The notes beneath the pieces were generated by a model. It saw only the letters and a program-made list of their open reading frames with translations. It did not search any database and was not told the DNA's origin. DNA of 64,000 bases from Lactobacillus crispatus (lineage in GTDB: Bacteria > Bacillota > Bacilli > Lactobacillales > Lactobacillaceae): NCBI RefSeq assembly GCF_018987235.1, contig NZ_CP072197.1, positions 682,001-746,000 of the forward strand, read 5' to 3'. The position numbers and the translations under genes are program-made. Shown here one piece after another: positions 8,168 through 18,800 of this stretch; the stretch's first letter is position 1; every line of letters begins with the position of its first letter.

Positions 8168-10375
8168 ATGAATAAAATTATTAAAGGAGACACATATCGC
8201 TTTACAGTTATTACTGATTCATTAATAAGAATCGAACAAGATAATAGTGGTATATTTGAAGATCACCCTACAACGGCTGTATTACATAGAAATTTTAAAA
8301 AGGTTAATGCAGAGATATTAAAAAATCATAATAATCACATTGTTGAGATCATAACTGATGCTTTTCATTTGTATTATGATGGTGGCACATTCGCTCCTGA
8401 TACTTTATATGCAGATATCAAAGTATCACAAGCATTACATGTAAGCAGATGGCATTTTGGTACTGAGAATGCAGAAGGTACTAACAACCTAAAGGGAACT
8501 GCTAGAACTTTGGATAGAGCAGATGGTGAGATTCCTTTAGAGAATGGGATTATGTCTAAGGATGGATATAGCTATTTCGATGATTCTAGTTCGTTTATTT
8601 ATGATAAGAAGAACGATAAGTATTATCCAAGAAGCAATGATTCAGTAGATGGATACCTATTTACTTATGGGCATGCATATCAGGAAGAACTTCAAGATTT
8701 TTATGAGTTAACTGGTAAAACGCCTTTAATTCCAAGATTCGCATTAGGAAATTGGTGGAGCAGATATCATCCGTATACTCAGGAAGAGTACAAAAAATTA
8801 GTAGAAACATTTGAACAAAAGAAGATTCCAATTAGTGTATCAGTTATTGATACTGATTGGCATAGGGAAGATGACGTTCCTGCTAAATATGGTTCACCAT
8901 GGACTGGTTTTACTTGGAACAAAAATCTGTTTCCGGATCATATTAAGTTTTTAAGTTGGCTTCATCAACATAATAAGCACATTGGATTAAATATTCATCC
9001 GGCTGATGGCATTAGAGCTTTTGAAGATCAATACCCAGTGGTTGCTAAAGACATGAATTTGGATACTGAATCGGAAGAACCTGCTGCTTTTGATCTAGAA
9101 AACAAACAGTTTAGAGGAGCTTACTTCAAAGATGTATTACACCCACTAGAAAATGAAGGAATTGACTTTTGGTGGATTGATTGGCAACAAGGCTATAGCT
9201 TATCTGATAAGAAGTTAGATCCTTTGTGGTTACTTAATCACTATCAATTTGAGGATATTGCTAAGCGCAAGCCGGATGAGGCAATTATTTTAAGTCGATA
9301 CGCTGGTGTAGGATCTCACAGATATCCACTAGGATTTTCAGGAGATACAGTTATTTCTTGGAAATCATTAGCCTTTCAGCCATATTTTACTTCTACAGCT
9401 TCAAACATTGGCTACACGTGGTGGAGTCATGATATTGGTGGTCATATGATGGGTGAATCTGATGGTGAGCTAACTACTAGATGGTTACAATTCGGGGTAT
9501 TTAGTCCAATAACAAGACTTCATTCTTCAAATAATTTATTCTCTGGTAAAGAGCCATGGAACTTTAGAATGGATTATGAAAAATATCAAGAAAAATTCCT
9601 TCGTTTACGTTCTAAGCTAGTTCCGTATATTGATACTGCTAATTATCAAACTCATGAAAATGGTATTCCAATTGTAAAGCCACTTTATTATGACTATCCA
9701 GAGTCGGATGAAGCGTATGAAAATAAAAATGAATATTTATTTGGATCAGAAATGTTAGTGTCGCCAGTAACTAGGCCACATGATAAGGCGACACAAGAGG
9801 CTTACAGTACTACCTGGTTACCTAAAGGAGAATGGGTAGATTACTTCAACCATCTTTTGTATAAGGGTGATACAACTATTAAAACTTATCGAGATTGTAG
9901 TCAACTCCCTGTTTTTGTTAAGAAAGGAAGCTTGATTGTAACTAATCCTGACTATATGGAAGATATTGACAAATTACCTGAAACATTAGATGTTGAAATC
10001 TTTCCAGGTAAGAATAGTAGTTATTGTCTAGTTGAGCATATAAAAAATAAAGTAGCTAAAACAACATTTGAATGGAATAATCAAACTCGTATTTTAACGA
10101 TTAATGTTGATGATCCAACAGATATTATCCCTGAAAACAGACAGATTCATCAAAAAATAATTAATTATCAAAAGTCAGATGTAATTAAAGAAGCGTATCG
10201 AAGACTTCAAACGGCACAAACTAGTTTTGAGCTGAAACAGAAGCTTTACTTAGCATTTTCTTCAGATAAATATCAATACGCTAATTTTATCAATATGTTA
10301 AACAACATTAATGATGAGAATCTAAGAAACAGTTTAAGTGAATTAGCATATTCCAGAGAGGCATATCATGAGTAG
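8168..10375 (+). CDS. Glycoside hydrolase family 31 (alpha-glucosidase/alpha-xylosidase type)
   Basis: A 735-residue cytoplasmic enzyme with no signal peptide. The start is the ATG at 8168, seven bases after gagg; the ATG at 8162 is too close to that site. The GH31 barrel shows GNWWSRYHPY, the nucleophile region FWWIDWQQG and the acid/base region RYAGVGSHRYPLGFSGDT, followed by WWSHDIGGHM. It should cleave terminal alpha-linked sugars from oligosaccharides; the exact linkage cannot be read from sequence. The C-terminal 100 residues after the beta-domain are helical and not recognised. It heads an operon with a LacI regulator (8-bp overlap) and a sugar-binding lipoprotein, so it likely acts on what that protein binds. 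Confidence 0.88.
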   Translation: MNKIIKGDTYRFTVITDSLIRIEQDNSGIFEDHPTTAVLHRNFKKVNAEILKNHNNHIVEIITDAFHLYYDGGTFAPDTLYADIKVSQALHVSRWHFGTENAEGTNNLKGTARTLDRADGEIPLENGIMSKDGYSYFDDSSSFIYDKKNDKYYPRSNDSVDGYLFTYGHAYQEELQDFYELTGKTPLIPRFALGNWWSRYHPYTQEEYKKLVETFEQKKIPISVSVIDTDWHREDDVPAKYGSPWTGFTWNKNLFPDHIKFLSWLHQHNKHIGLNIHPADGIRAFEDQYPVVAKDMNLDTESEEPAAFDLENKQFRGAYFKDVLHPLENEGIDFWWIDWQQGYSLSDKKLDPLWLLNHYQFEDIAKRKPDEAIILSRYAGVGSHRYPLGFSGDTVISWKSLAFQPYFTSTASNIGYTWWSHDIGGHMMGESDGELTTRWLQFGVFSPITRLHSSNNLFSGKEPWNFRMDYEKYQEKFLRLRSKLVPYIDTANYQTHENGIPIVKPLYYDYPESDEAYENKNEYLFGSEMLVSPVTRPHDKATQEAYSTTWLPKGEWVDYFNHLLYKGDTTIKTYRDCSQLPVFVKKGSLIVTNPDYMEDIDKLPETLDVEIFPGKNSSYCLVEHIKNKVAKTTFEWNNQTRILTINVDDPTDIIPENRQIHQKIINYQKSDVIKEAYRRLQTAQTSFELKQKLYLAFSSDKYQYANFINMLNNINDENLRNSLSELAYSREAYHE

Positions 10376-11366
10376 AAAACCTACTATGAATGATGTGGCT
10401 AAACTCGCTGAAGTAGGAAGAGGCACAGTTTCTAATTATATTAACGGTCAAAAAGTAAAAGAAGAAAATAGATTAAAAATTCAAAAGGCTATTGATGAGT
10501 TAGGATATGTACCTAACTTACAGGCTAAAGAATTAAGGACATCGATAAATACTGAGGTTGTATTTATTGTTCCAACTAATTGGACGCCATTCTTTTCTGA
10601 AATGATTTTTTATATGCAAAAACATCTCGGTCGGTTTGGCTATAAGATGATTTTGGAGAATTCACATAGTAGTCCCGAAGAAGAAAAAGATATTTTACAA
10701 ATGGCTGCTTTGAATCAGGTGGCAGGTGTAATTACTATGTCTTATTCTGATCTTTATAATTTTATAGATTTTAAAAAGAAACTGAACTTGGTATCTATAG
10801 AGCGATTTGTCGCACCGGAGGTGCCATTAATAAGCAGTGACAATAAAGCAGGTGGTAGATTAGCAGCAAAAAAACTTATTGAAATGAAAAAGAAAAATAT
10901 CCTTTTAATTAGACGAGATGTGCATCATTATAATGCAACAGATATTAGAGCAAAAGCATTTAAGGAATACATGCGGGGTAAAAAAGTTAAAGTAGATGAG
11001 TTTTCTGCTTCGCTTAAAGATACATATCGGCAAGAGATTGTGGAGTTCTTAAAACAAAAACTAACTTCTAAGCAGTATGATGGTATTTTTGCCGTGACCG
11101 ATGAATACGCTCTGGTTGCTAAAGAAGCAATAGGTGTGATTCAGCCTGATTTGCTAAAAGAAATCGAAATTATTGGTTTTGATGGAGCAAGGGGGTCTAA
11201 AGAATCAAGAATAAAAGTAGATAGTATTCAACAGCCAATTGAGGATATTGTTAAAGAAGCAGTGTCCGTTCTTATTCGAAAAATTAAAGGGGAAGAAATA
11301 GGTAATAACTACAAAAAAATACTACCTGTTTCATTTGTAAAAGCTGAAAAGCTAATGGGAGAATAA
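10368..11366 (+). CDS. LacI/GalR-family repressor of the GH31 operon
   Basis: 332 residues. The N-terminus is a classic LacI helix-turn-helix (TMNDVAKLAEVGRGTVSNYING, hinge YVPNLQAKELR), followed by a periplasmic-binding-like sugar sensor domain ending FDGARGSKESRIKVDSIQQP. It overlaps the GH31 stop by 8 bp and is followed after 3 bases by the binding-protein gene, so all three are co-transcribed. Its likely operator is the perfect palindrome at 8102-8115. The effector sugar is unknown. LacI-family members with FNVL- or N-rich hinge variants exist, so the lack of the usual hinge leucine order is not alarming. Confidence 0.88.
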   Translation: MSRKPTMNDVAKLAEVGRGTVSNYINGQKVKEENRLKIQKAIDELGYVPNLQAKELRTSINTEVVFIVPTNWTPFFSEMIFYMQKHLGRFGYKMILENSHSSPEEEKDILQMAALNQVAGVITMSYSDLYNFIDFKKKLNLVSIERFVAPEVPLISSDNKAGGRLAAKKLIEMKKKNILLIRRDVHHYNATDIRAKAFKEYMRGKKVKVDEFSASLKDTYRQEIVEFLKQKLTSKQYDGIFAVTDEYALVAKEAIGVIQPDLLKEIEIIGFDGARGSKESRIKVDSIQQPIEDIVKEAVSVLIRKIKGEEIGNNYKKILPVSFVKAEKLMGE

Positions 11367-11369
11367 ATC

Positions 11370-12587
11370 ATGAAATTATGGAAAAAAGTGTTGATGTGTA
11401 GTTCAGTTGTTTTAGCTGGGTTAACTTTAGGTGCATGTAGCAACGATAATAGTAATTCAACTTTATCCAATGATAATAAGAAGCCTATTACGCTGTGGGT
11501 TGCTACTGATTATGTTCCTTGGTATAAGACTTCAGTTAAACAATTTGAAAAGAAGTATCCGCAATATAAAGTTAAAGTTGCTCAAAGTCCTAATGGTACG
11601 GCAAACGCTAAAACTGATGTTGGTAAGGATCCAACTAAGGCTGCCGATGTATTCGCTGTTCCAAACGATCAGTTAGGATCCATGGCTGATGCAGGATACA
11701 TTAACCCATTATCTCCTAAAGATGTAGCAAACATTAAGAAGAATGATACTGCTGTAGCATATAAGGCATCTCAATGGAAAGGTAAGTTGTATGGCTATCC
11801 ATACACTGCAGATGTGCAATTCTTGTATTACAACAAGTCAAAATTATCAGCTTCAGATGTTAAAGATTGGGATACTTTAACAAAAAAAGGAGTAGTTGCA
11901 ACTGATTTCTCTAATGCGTATAACATTTGGCCAGTAATGTTTTCAGCAGGTACAAAGCTGTTTGGTGACAGTGGTGAAGACCTAAAAGGTTCAACAATGG
12001 ATAGCCAAAATGGTGTTAATGGTTTGAAGTGGGTTGCAGAACAAAAGAATAATAAAGGCGTAATGCAAACCACTAATGCATTGAACCAGTTAAAACTTAA
12101 TCATGCGCAAGCCATCTTAGATGGGCCATGGGACGCACAAAATGTTAGAAAGATTCTAGGAAAGAATTTTGCAGTTGCTCCATATCCAACAATTACTATT
12201 AATGGACACAAGAAGCAAATGCAGGCATTCTTAGGAATTGGTTGTTTTGGTGTCAACTCTCATACAAAGAATGTTAAAGCAGCTAATGCATTAGCTGAAT
12301 TTTTAACTAGCAAAGAACAACAATTGATTGTACACACTAAGACAGGTGAGACTCCTGTAAATAAGGCTGCACAAGCTACAGCAGCCGTTAAAAATGATAA
12401 AGTCGCTGATGCTGTTATGACTATGTCAAAGCCTGGTTATTCAGTAATTATGCCAAAGATGCCACAAATTACGACATTCTGGAATGAATCAGCTCCACTT
12501 CTTAGCGGTGTCTATGATCATAAAGTTAAACCTGCACAATATAGAGCTAAGTTGGCTAAATTACAAAAAGATATTTCAAAGAAATAA
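11370..12587 (+). CDS. Sugar ABC transporter solute-binding lipoprotein (maltose type), orphan
   Basis: 405 residues with a lipoprotein signal: positive N-terminus, hydrophobic stretch and lipobox LGAC, so it should be anchored outside by a lipidated Cys near residue 23. The fold is a MalE-type extracellular binding protein (ITLWVATDYVPWYKTSVKQFEKKYP, then AQAILDGPWDAQN, and the C-terminal MPKMPQITTFWNESAPLL typical of maltodextrin binders). No permease or ATPase genes follow; a terminator comes next. It must therefore borrow membrane partners encoded elsewhere, possibly with a shared MsmK-type ATPase. Confidence 0.88.
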   Translation: MKLWKKVLMCSSVVLAGLTLGACSNDNSNSTLSNDNKKPITLWVATDYVPWYKTSVKQFEKKYPQYKVKVAQSPNGTANAKTDVGKDPTKAADVFAVPNDQLGSMADAGYINPLSPKDVANIKKNDTAVAYKASQWKGKLYGYPYTADVQFLYYNKSKLSASDVKDWDTLTKKGVVATDFSNAYNIWPVMFSAGTKLFGDSGEDLKGSTMDSQNGVNGLKWVAEQKNNKGVMQTTNALNQLKLNHAQAILDGPWDAQNVRKILGKNFAVAPYPTITINGHKKQMQAFLGIGCFGVNSHTKNVKAANALAEFLTSKEQQLIVHTKTGETPVNKAAQATAAVKNDKVADAVMTMSKPGYSVIMPKMPQITTFWNESAPLLSGVYDHKVKPAQYRAKLAKLQKDISKK

Positions 12588-12653
12588 ATATTTTATTTAA
12601 TTTAAGTCATTTCTATAAACAGTATTAATAAAAGCATTTTAGAAAAGTCAATA

Positions 12654-12690
12654 AATCAACAATTTAATGACATTGTTGATTGTTGGCTTT
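12654..12690 (+). terminator. Terminator after the binding-protein gene
   Basis: A 10-bp perfect stem (aatcaacaat with attgttgatt) is followed by ggcttttttg. It closes the GH31 operon. The remaining 130 bases before the proteinase are very AT-rich and must hold its promoter, but I cannot choose a -10 with confidence. Confidence 0.75.
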
Positions 12691-12819
12691 TTTGTTATTT
12701 TAGTAAAATTAAAAAAATATAAAATAAATATTGCTTATATAAAAAATAGATGATATTATTTATTAAATTTCTTTAACGAGATTTAATAAAACTTACAAAA
12801 TTAGATAGGGGATGCAAGT

Positions 12820-14214
12820 ATGAGCAATTTAACAAATCCAAATGATCATAAAGATCTGTCGTTTTTATTTAAATCAGTGGATCGATTGGCAGCTTTAGAA
12901 ACACAAAAGAAGGCCGATACGATTATTAGTGTTCGCAAGAAGTGGGTAGCTGCTGCCATGATTGCTCTTGCTTCTGGATCTACCGTTTTATTAACTAGTA
13001 ATACTGCTAATGCTGCAACTTCAGATGTTAACTCTGAAGTACAGGTAACAGCACAAAATCAAAACACAACAGAGAATAAGACGCAAGCTGGAGATACAGC
13101 TAATAGCCATGATACTGAACAAAATGTTACAGTGCAGGCTAATTCATCTCAACAAAGTAATCAAGAAACTAATACAACTGATCAGAACAATACACCGGAA
13201 AATAATAATCAAGTACAAGCACCGGCCAATCAGGCTGATCATGTTAAAGGAAATGTTCAATCTGCATGGGACCAGGGATATAAAGGTCAAGGTACTGTCG
13301 TAGCTGTTATTGACTCAGGAGCTGATCCAAGCCATAAGGATTTTCAAACAATGCCTGAAAATCCTAAGCTTTCAAAGGATGATATTCAAAAAAAGATTGA
13401 ACAGCAGGGGTATGGGAAGTACGTAAATGAAAAGTTCCCATATGTTTATAACTATGCTGATAGAGACAATGATTACATTACTTCTGATGACACTAACTCA
13501 AATGATTCTCCTCACGGTCAACACGTTTCAGGTATCATTGCTGCTGATGGAAAACCAGATGGTAATAAAGAATACGTTGTCGGTGTTGCTCCAGAAGCTC
13601 AATTGATGCAATTGCGTGTTTTCGGTCAGTTCTCAGATGAAAAAACTGATGATGTTGCTAAGGCTATTTACGATGCTACTAATTTAGGTGCGGATGTAAT
13701 TCAAATGTCCCTTGGTCAAGGTGTTGCAGATCAGCAATTAACTAATATTGAACAAAAAGCTGTTCAATATGCAATTGATCATGGTGTGTTTGTTTCAATT
13801 TCTGCATCAAATAATGGTCATTCAGGTTCAGTTGATAATACAAGTAATGTGACTTCTGTAGAAAGTTATGAATCTGGAAGTGCAGATGGTAATTATGAAC
13901 CACTTAATTCAAGTACAGTGGCCAATCCTGGTGCTTCTAAAAATGCATTAACAGTTGCTGCAGAGACTTCAGCTACTGGTAAAGATAGTGACATGGCTGG
14001 ATTTTCATCTTGGGGACCGGTACAAGACTTTACTTTAAAACCTGATTTGGCTGCTCCAGGGTATCAAGTTGTTTCTATCGTCAACAATAATAATTACCAA
14101 ACAATGAGTGGAACCTCAATGGCTGGTCCATTCGCAGCAGCAAGTGCTGCACTGGTAATGCAACGGCTAAAGAAAACTAATCCTGAATTAAAAGGAGCGC
14201 AGTTGGTTGCTGCT
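12820..14214 (+). pseudogene. Cell-envelope subtilisin proteinase, N-terminal part
   Basis: 465 codons up to the IS4 target site. A 40-residue leader precedes a hydrophobic signal core (KKWVAAAMIALASGSTVLL) with a likely cleavage site ANA/AT. A low-complexity Asn/Gln/Thr spacer follows. The S8 catalytic set is complete: Asp165 (VIDSGAD), His232 (PHGQHVSG), Asn332 (SASNNG) and Ser433 (GTSMAGP). The 201-residue His-Ser gap is too small for the large PA domain of lactococcal PrtP. The frame continues three codons into the element (QCH) and stops. A secreted, catalytically complete but unanchored 468-residue product is possible, though the domain end is missing. Confidence 0.88.
14205..14214. repeat. 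Target-site duplication of the IS4 element, left copy
   Basis: ggttgctgct, repeated exactly at 15878-15887 on the other side of the element. Confidence 0.92.
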
Positions 14215-14261
14215 CAATGTCATTAAGTTAAGGCATTGACAAATGAAGCTAGACTTTTTAT

Positions 14262-14294
14262 GAATCGAATCATTTGGATTCGGTTCTTTTTTTT
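14262..14294 (+). terminator. Hairpin terminator inside the left end of the IS4 element
   Basis: A 10-bp stem (gaatcgaatc with gattcggttc) is followed by eight T residues. It would stop proteinase transcripts reading into the transposase, a common way for elements to avoid over-expression. Confidence 0.7.
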
Positions 14295-14383
14295 GCAAAA
14301 ATAAAGGCGAAAAGACCTGCCTTTTCGCCTGCTCATTAAAATTTTAAACCTTCAAAATTATTACCAGAAAGTTGGTGTTAATT

Positions 14384-15754
14384 ATGAAAGCCCTTCATAA
14401 GAATATTTTAGAGCGTCTTGATCAGATTATCAATAATACTGGGGAACATATTCATGATTTTATCGATAATTCACATGCTTTTACCAGAAAACGCACTTTA
14501 GATGCAGCTACAGTTCTTAAAACTACGATTAATATGCAAGGTCAAAATCTAACCAGCGAATTATTTAGAGCGTTTGGCAAAAAGGCAGCTAAAAGCAATG
14601 CCAAAGTGGTTAGTACTTCCGCTTACGTTCAACGCAAAAGTCAACTTTCTCCCGCTTGTTTTAAGCATATTTTGACTGTTTTTAATCAAGATCTATTTAA
14701 TATTCAACTTCTTGATCATAAATATCGCTTATTTGCCGTTGATGGTTCAGATTTTAACCAGATATGGAATCCTAAGTCAAAGAATATTGTTCAATCTTCA
14801 ACTCATAAAAACAAACCCTATTGTCAGATTCATGTTAATGCCTTGTATGATTTGTTAGATAACACTTATCAAGATTGTGTTTTTCAGCCCAAATCAGAGA
14901 TGGATGAACGTAAAGCCGCTGTACAAATGCTTGAAAAATTGAATTGCGGTCCATATATCGTAACGATGGATCGTGGTTATACGAGTTTTAATATGGTTGA
15001 AAACTGTAATCGTCTACCAAATTGTCATTATGTTATTCGAACCAAAGCGAGTTGCGGCGGAATTAGAGAAGTAGCTGCACTGCCAGATCAGGAGTGCGAT
15101 ACTGATATTTCTTGTAAAGTAACTACTTCTAATTACTACTACATTACGCATAAAGATAGTGAAAATCTTCATCATGTCCAGCATCATTATCACCAATATA
15201 TTAAGTATCGTTCTAAAAACACCCAGGATTTAAACTGGGATTTTAGCACGTTCTGTACAATAAAATTTCGTGCTTGTAAATTTAAAATTAATGATTCCAA
15301 ATCAGATAAAGAAGTGTGGGAAGTTGTTCTGACTAATCTTGATCGGAAAAATTACCCGCTACACAGAATTAAAGAGCTTTATCATTTGCGTTGGGGTATT
15401 GAGACCTCCTTCAAGAAACTTAAGTATTCTTTAGGCAGCGTGGAGTTTCATTCTAAGCAAGATAAATTTATTGAGATGGAAATTTATGCTCATATGATCA
15501 TGTTTAACGCAATCAGCCAAATAGATGCTCAAGCCTATATTCCACAAAGGCATTGCAAGCACCAATATGCCATCAACTTTAAGCAATCATGCTTTATTAT
15601 TCAAAGCATGTATCTTAATTCTTCTTTATCTGAGACTTTTGAAAGAATTTTGATTCAAGTCAGCCATTACACAATTCCGATCAGACCAGGACGAAAAGAT
15701 AAAAGAAATATTAAACCTAAATCAGCTGTATATTATTTATATCGCGTAGCTTAA
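14384..15754 (+). CDS. IS4-family transposase
   Basis: About 456 residues from the ATG at 14384 (MKALHKNILERL); an in-frame ATG lies at 14372 region upstream, so the start is uncertain by a few codons. The DDE residues are in VDGSDFNQIWN, TMDRGYTSFNM and the C-terminal RWGIETSFKKLKYSLG, the family's YREK-like signature. The frame is complete, so the element is potentially active. It is co-directional with the host proteinase gene. Confidence 0.9.
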   Translation: MKALHKNILERLDQIINNTGEHIHDFIDNSHAFTRKRTLDAATVLKTTINMQGQNLTSELFRAFGKKAAKSNAKVVSTSAYVQRKSQLSPACFKHILTVFNQDLFNIQLLDHKYRLFAVDGSDFNQIWNPKSKNIVQSSTHKNKPYCQIHVNALYDLLDNTYQDCVFQPKSEMDERKAAVQMLEKLNCGPYIVTMDRGYTSFNMVENCNRLPNCHYVIRTKASCGGIREVAALPDQECDTDISCKVTTSNYYYITHKDSENLHHVQHHYHQYIKYRSKNTQDLNWDFSTFCTIKFRACKFKINDSKSDKEVWEVVLTNLDRKNYPLHRIKELYHLRWGIETSFKKLKYSLGSVEFHSKQDKFIEMEIYAHMIMFNAISQIDAQAYIPQRHCKHQYAINFKQSCFIIQSMYLNSSLSETFERILIQVSHYTIPIRPGRKDKRNIKPKSAVYYLYRVA

Positions 15755-15877
15755 AATATAAAATCTGTTCTAAGCCTTATTTGTCGTACAAAAAAACACC
15801 AATTTAACAAATCAAATGTTAAATCAGTGCTTTAAAAGGTTAGTCTCAGTTGTCAATGTCTTAACTTAATGACATTG

Positions 15878-15887
15878 GGTTGCTGCT
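15878..15887. repeat. Target-site duplication of the IS4 element, right copy
   Basis: Exact copy of 14205-14214. Confidence 0.92.
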
Positions 15888-18800
15888 ACTAAAGCTCTTT
15901 TAATGAACAGTGCTAAACCTCAAACGCAAAATGGGTATACTACACCTGTTTCTCCACGTAGACAGGGTGCCGGACAAATCGATGTTGGTGCTGCGACTTC
16001 GAATCCAGTTTATGTAATTGCTGATGATGGAACAAGTTCAGTCTCACTTCATCAAGTTAAAGAAAACACGCCATTTACTTTAACTTTCCATAATCTAACG
16101 GACCAAGAACAAGTTTATACTTTTGATGACTTTGGTGGTGGATATACTGAACAAAGGGATAGCAATACTGGAGTTTATCATGATGTTCAATTAGCGGGTG
16201 CACGTGTTTATGGTGAAAATTCATTTAGTTTAGCTCCTAAAGAAACTAAACAGGTTACGTATTCTTTAAATCTAAATGGCTTAAACAACAATCAATTAGT
16301 AGAAGGGTTTTTAAGATTCACCAATACTAATGATAAATCTACAGTTTCAGTACCATATTTAGCTTACTATGGTGACTTAACCAGTGAAAATGTTTTTGAT
16401 CAAAATGCTAATGAAGCACACTCCGACATCCAGGGAAATCGATTCGTTAATGAGCAAAACTATCCTCGTGGTGTTGCTGATCAAGAATCATTAAAGCAAC
16501 TTGTTAATGTAGAAGGCGATTACAACTGGCAAGAAGTTGCAAAATTGTATGAAAGCGGAAAGGTAGCCTTCTCACCAAATAACGATAATAAGAGTGATCT
16601 TCTTAAACCATATACTTATTTGAAACAAAATGTTAAGGATTTAAAAGCTGTGGTCCTTGACGCTCAAGGTAATGTCGTAAGAGTTGTTGCAGATGTGCAA
16701 GGTGTAGATAAGTCTTATGATGAAAACGGAGTAACTAAAGATACAAGCTTATCAGTTTCAATGAGAGATAATCCTGATGCGTTTGAATGGGACGGCAAGG
16801 TATATAATAGTAAAACTGGTCAAATGGAAGTTGCTAAAGATGGTAATTATACTTATAGATTAGTAGCTACACTTTGGAATGAAGGACCTCATCAAGTGCA
16901 AACTGCAGATTTCCCTGTAGTAATTGATACTGTTGCACCAACATTGTCTAATGTGAAATATGATGAAGCCACGAATACTTTAAGCGGTGAATACCAAGAT
17001 ACTGGGGCTGGCTTTACTAATTATTCATATGCGACAGTTACAGTTAACGATAAAGTCTTCGGCTATAAACTTAGTGATAGCCAGTCGGCTTTTGATAATG
17101 CTGAAAAGACAAAAGGACATTTCAGTTTTACTTTGGACAAGAATGCGGTTGCTGCGTTATCAAACGCTGAAAATAAGGTAAGTGTTGCCTTGAGTGATGT
17201 GGCTGATAATACTGCAGTTTACAGTGTTGATGTAGCAGGAAAAGATATTAATGAACCTGCAGTCAGTGTTTGGAATGCTACTAATGGATTAGCATTTGAT
17301 CAAAATTCTACTAGTTACAATAATGATACTAAGACTTACACGTTAATTGGTGGAGCAAATCAAGATTTCTATTTGAATGGTAAATTAGTTCAGGTTCAAA
17401 ATGGTCAGTATTCTGTTCCTGTTGATGTCAATTCAACTAACTTGGTATTTAGCACTGATGCTACTGGTAAAAATGTGTTAAAGAATTTCTCAACTGTAAC
17501 TCCAAAAGCATTCTTTAATTGGCAAGTTACTGACACTTTTGCAGGTAACTTTGGTGTTTCAATCAACTCTGTTGAAACTAATCGAAAAGATGATGTAGTT
17601 GTTCAAGCTGCTGTACCTAAAGGTGAAAATGTCCAAGCTTTTGCTAAAGATTACTTTACAGGTGAATTATATACAGGTGAAGTTAATGATGGGGTAGCTA
17701 CATTCCATGTACATACTTCAATTAATGGTGGCAAGCGTGCATTATTAACTGGTTGGACTGTTGTTAATGGACCATCTTACAATGATAAGCAAGAAACTAG
17801 TCAAAGAGGCGTAGCAAGTTCAAATCACCTGGGTGTTTACTATGAAGTAGATGCAGCTGATCGTCCAGTTTATACTAACCGTGATCAGTTAGGTGTTGAA
17901 GTAAAAGACGAGGCAGCAAATGTGGATGCATTTGGTCCAGGAGCATATCCAGGACATGCCCCATCTGATTTGACGACTAGAACAGCTCCTAATCCAAACA
18001 TTCATTTTGATTATATGAATGATAATGATACTACTCGTTTTGGTCAAAACGCAGTATTAAAGGGTTACTATGATCCCACTACAATGAAGTTTACGGTAAC
18101 TGGTAATGTAGACGATAATGTAACTAGCTTAACTGTCTTGAGTGATAGTTCCAATGAAAATGACCCTGCAAATCAAGTTAAACTAGATCAAAATGGTAAG
18201 TTTAGCTTTGCCGTGACTGCAAATAGTACTGGTCAACGTCCAATTGCTTATCTTTATAGGACGAAGGACGGTCAAACTGTTCGTGGTACATTAAATCTTA
18301 TCTTAGACACAGTAAAACCAACTCTTGAAGTCAACCAAGTTAATGGTAATGAACTTGAGCTTTGGACTAATAATCCTAAATTTGTTTTATCAGGTAAGGT
18401 AAATGATAACTTGGATGGTTATAGACTCTACGTTAATGGTAATAACATTTATCGTGAATTCTTAAACTCAGGTTATAATCGTTTAGAAGGTTTGAATACT
18501 GATACAGAGTTGACAAATCCATATGGCGATCATGAATTTGAGCAAGTTGAAAATCTTAATGATGATAATGATCAACCGACTACTCATATCTTTACTGTTA
18601 ATGTAGTAGATCAGGCTGGAAATACCGTCACCAAGAAGCTAACTGTGCATTTTGATCCTAACTATGTTGCACCTACAAACAATACAGATGTGGTAGTTGA
18701 TACTAGCATGAGTGACGCAGATGGAGTTACTGAAACAAAAACAGTTGATACCTTAGTAGGTAAATCATTTAAATTATTGCATAATGCATATCTTTATGAT

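Larger units (their letters stand above)
14215..15877 (+). mobile_element. IS4-family insertion sequence, 1663 bp, in the proteinase gene
   Basis: The ends are near-perfect inverted repeats of at least 28 bp: caatgtcattaagttaaggc... at 14215 and its complement ending ...cttaatgacattg at 15877, with one mismatch. A 10-bp direct repeat flanks it, as expected for this family. Removing the element and one repeat joins GAQLVAA to TKALLMNSAKP in frame. Inside the left end a hairpin with a T8 tail (14262-14294) and a second hairpin (about 14306-14330) shield the transposase from outside transcription. Confidence 0.93.
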
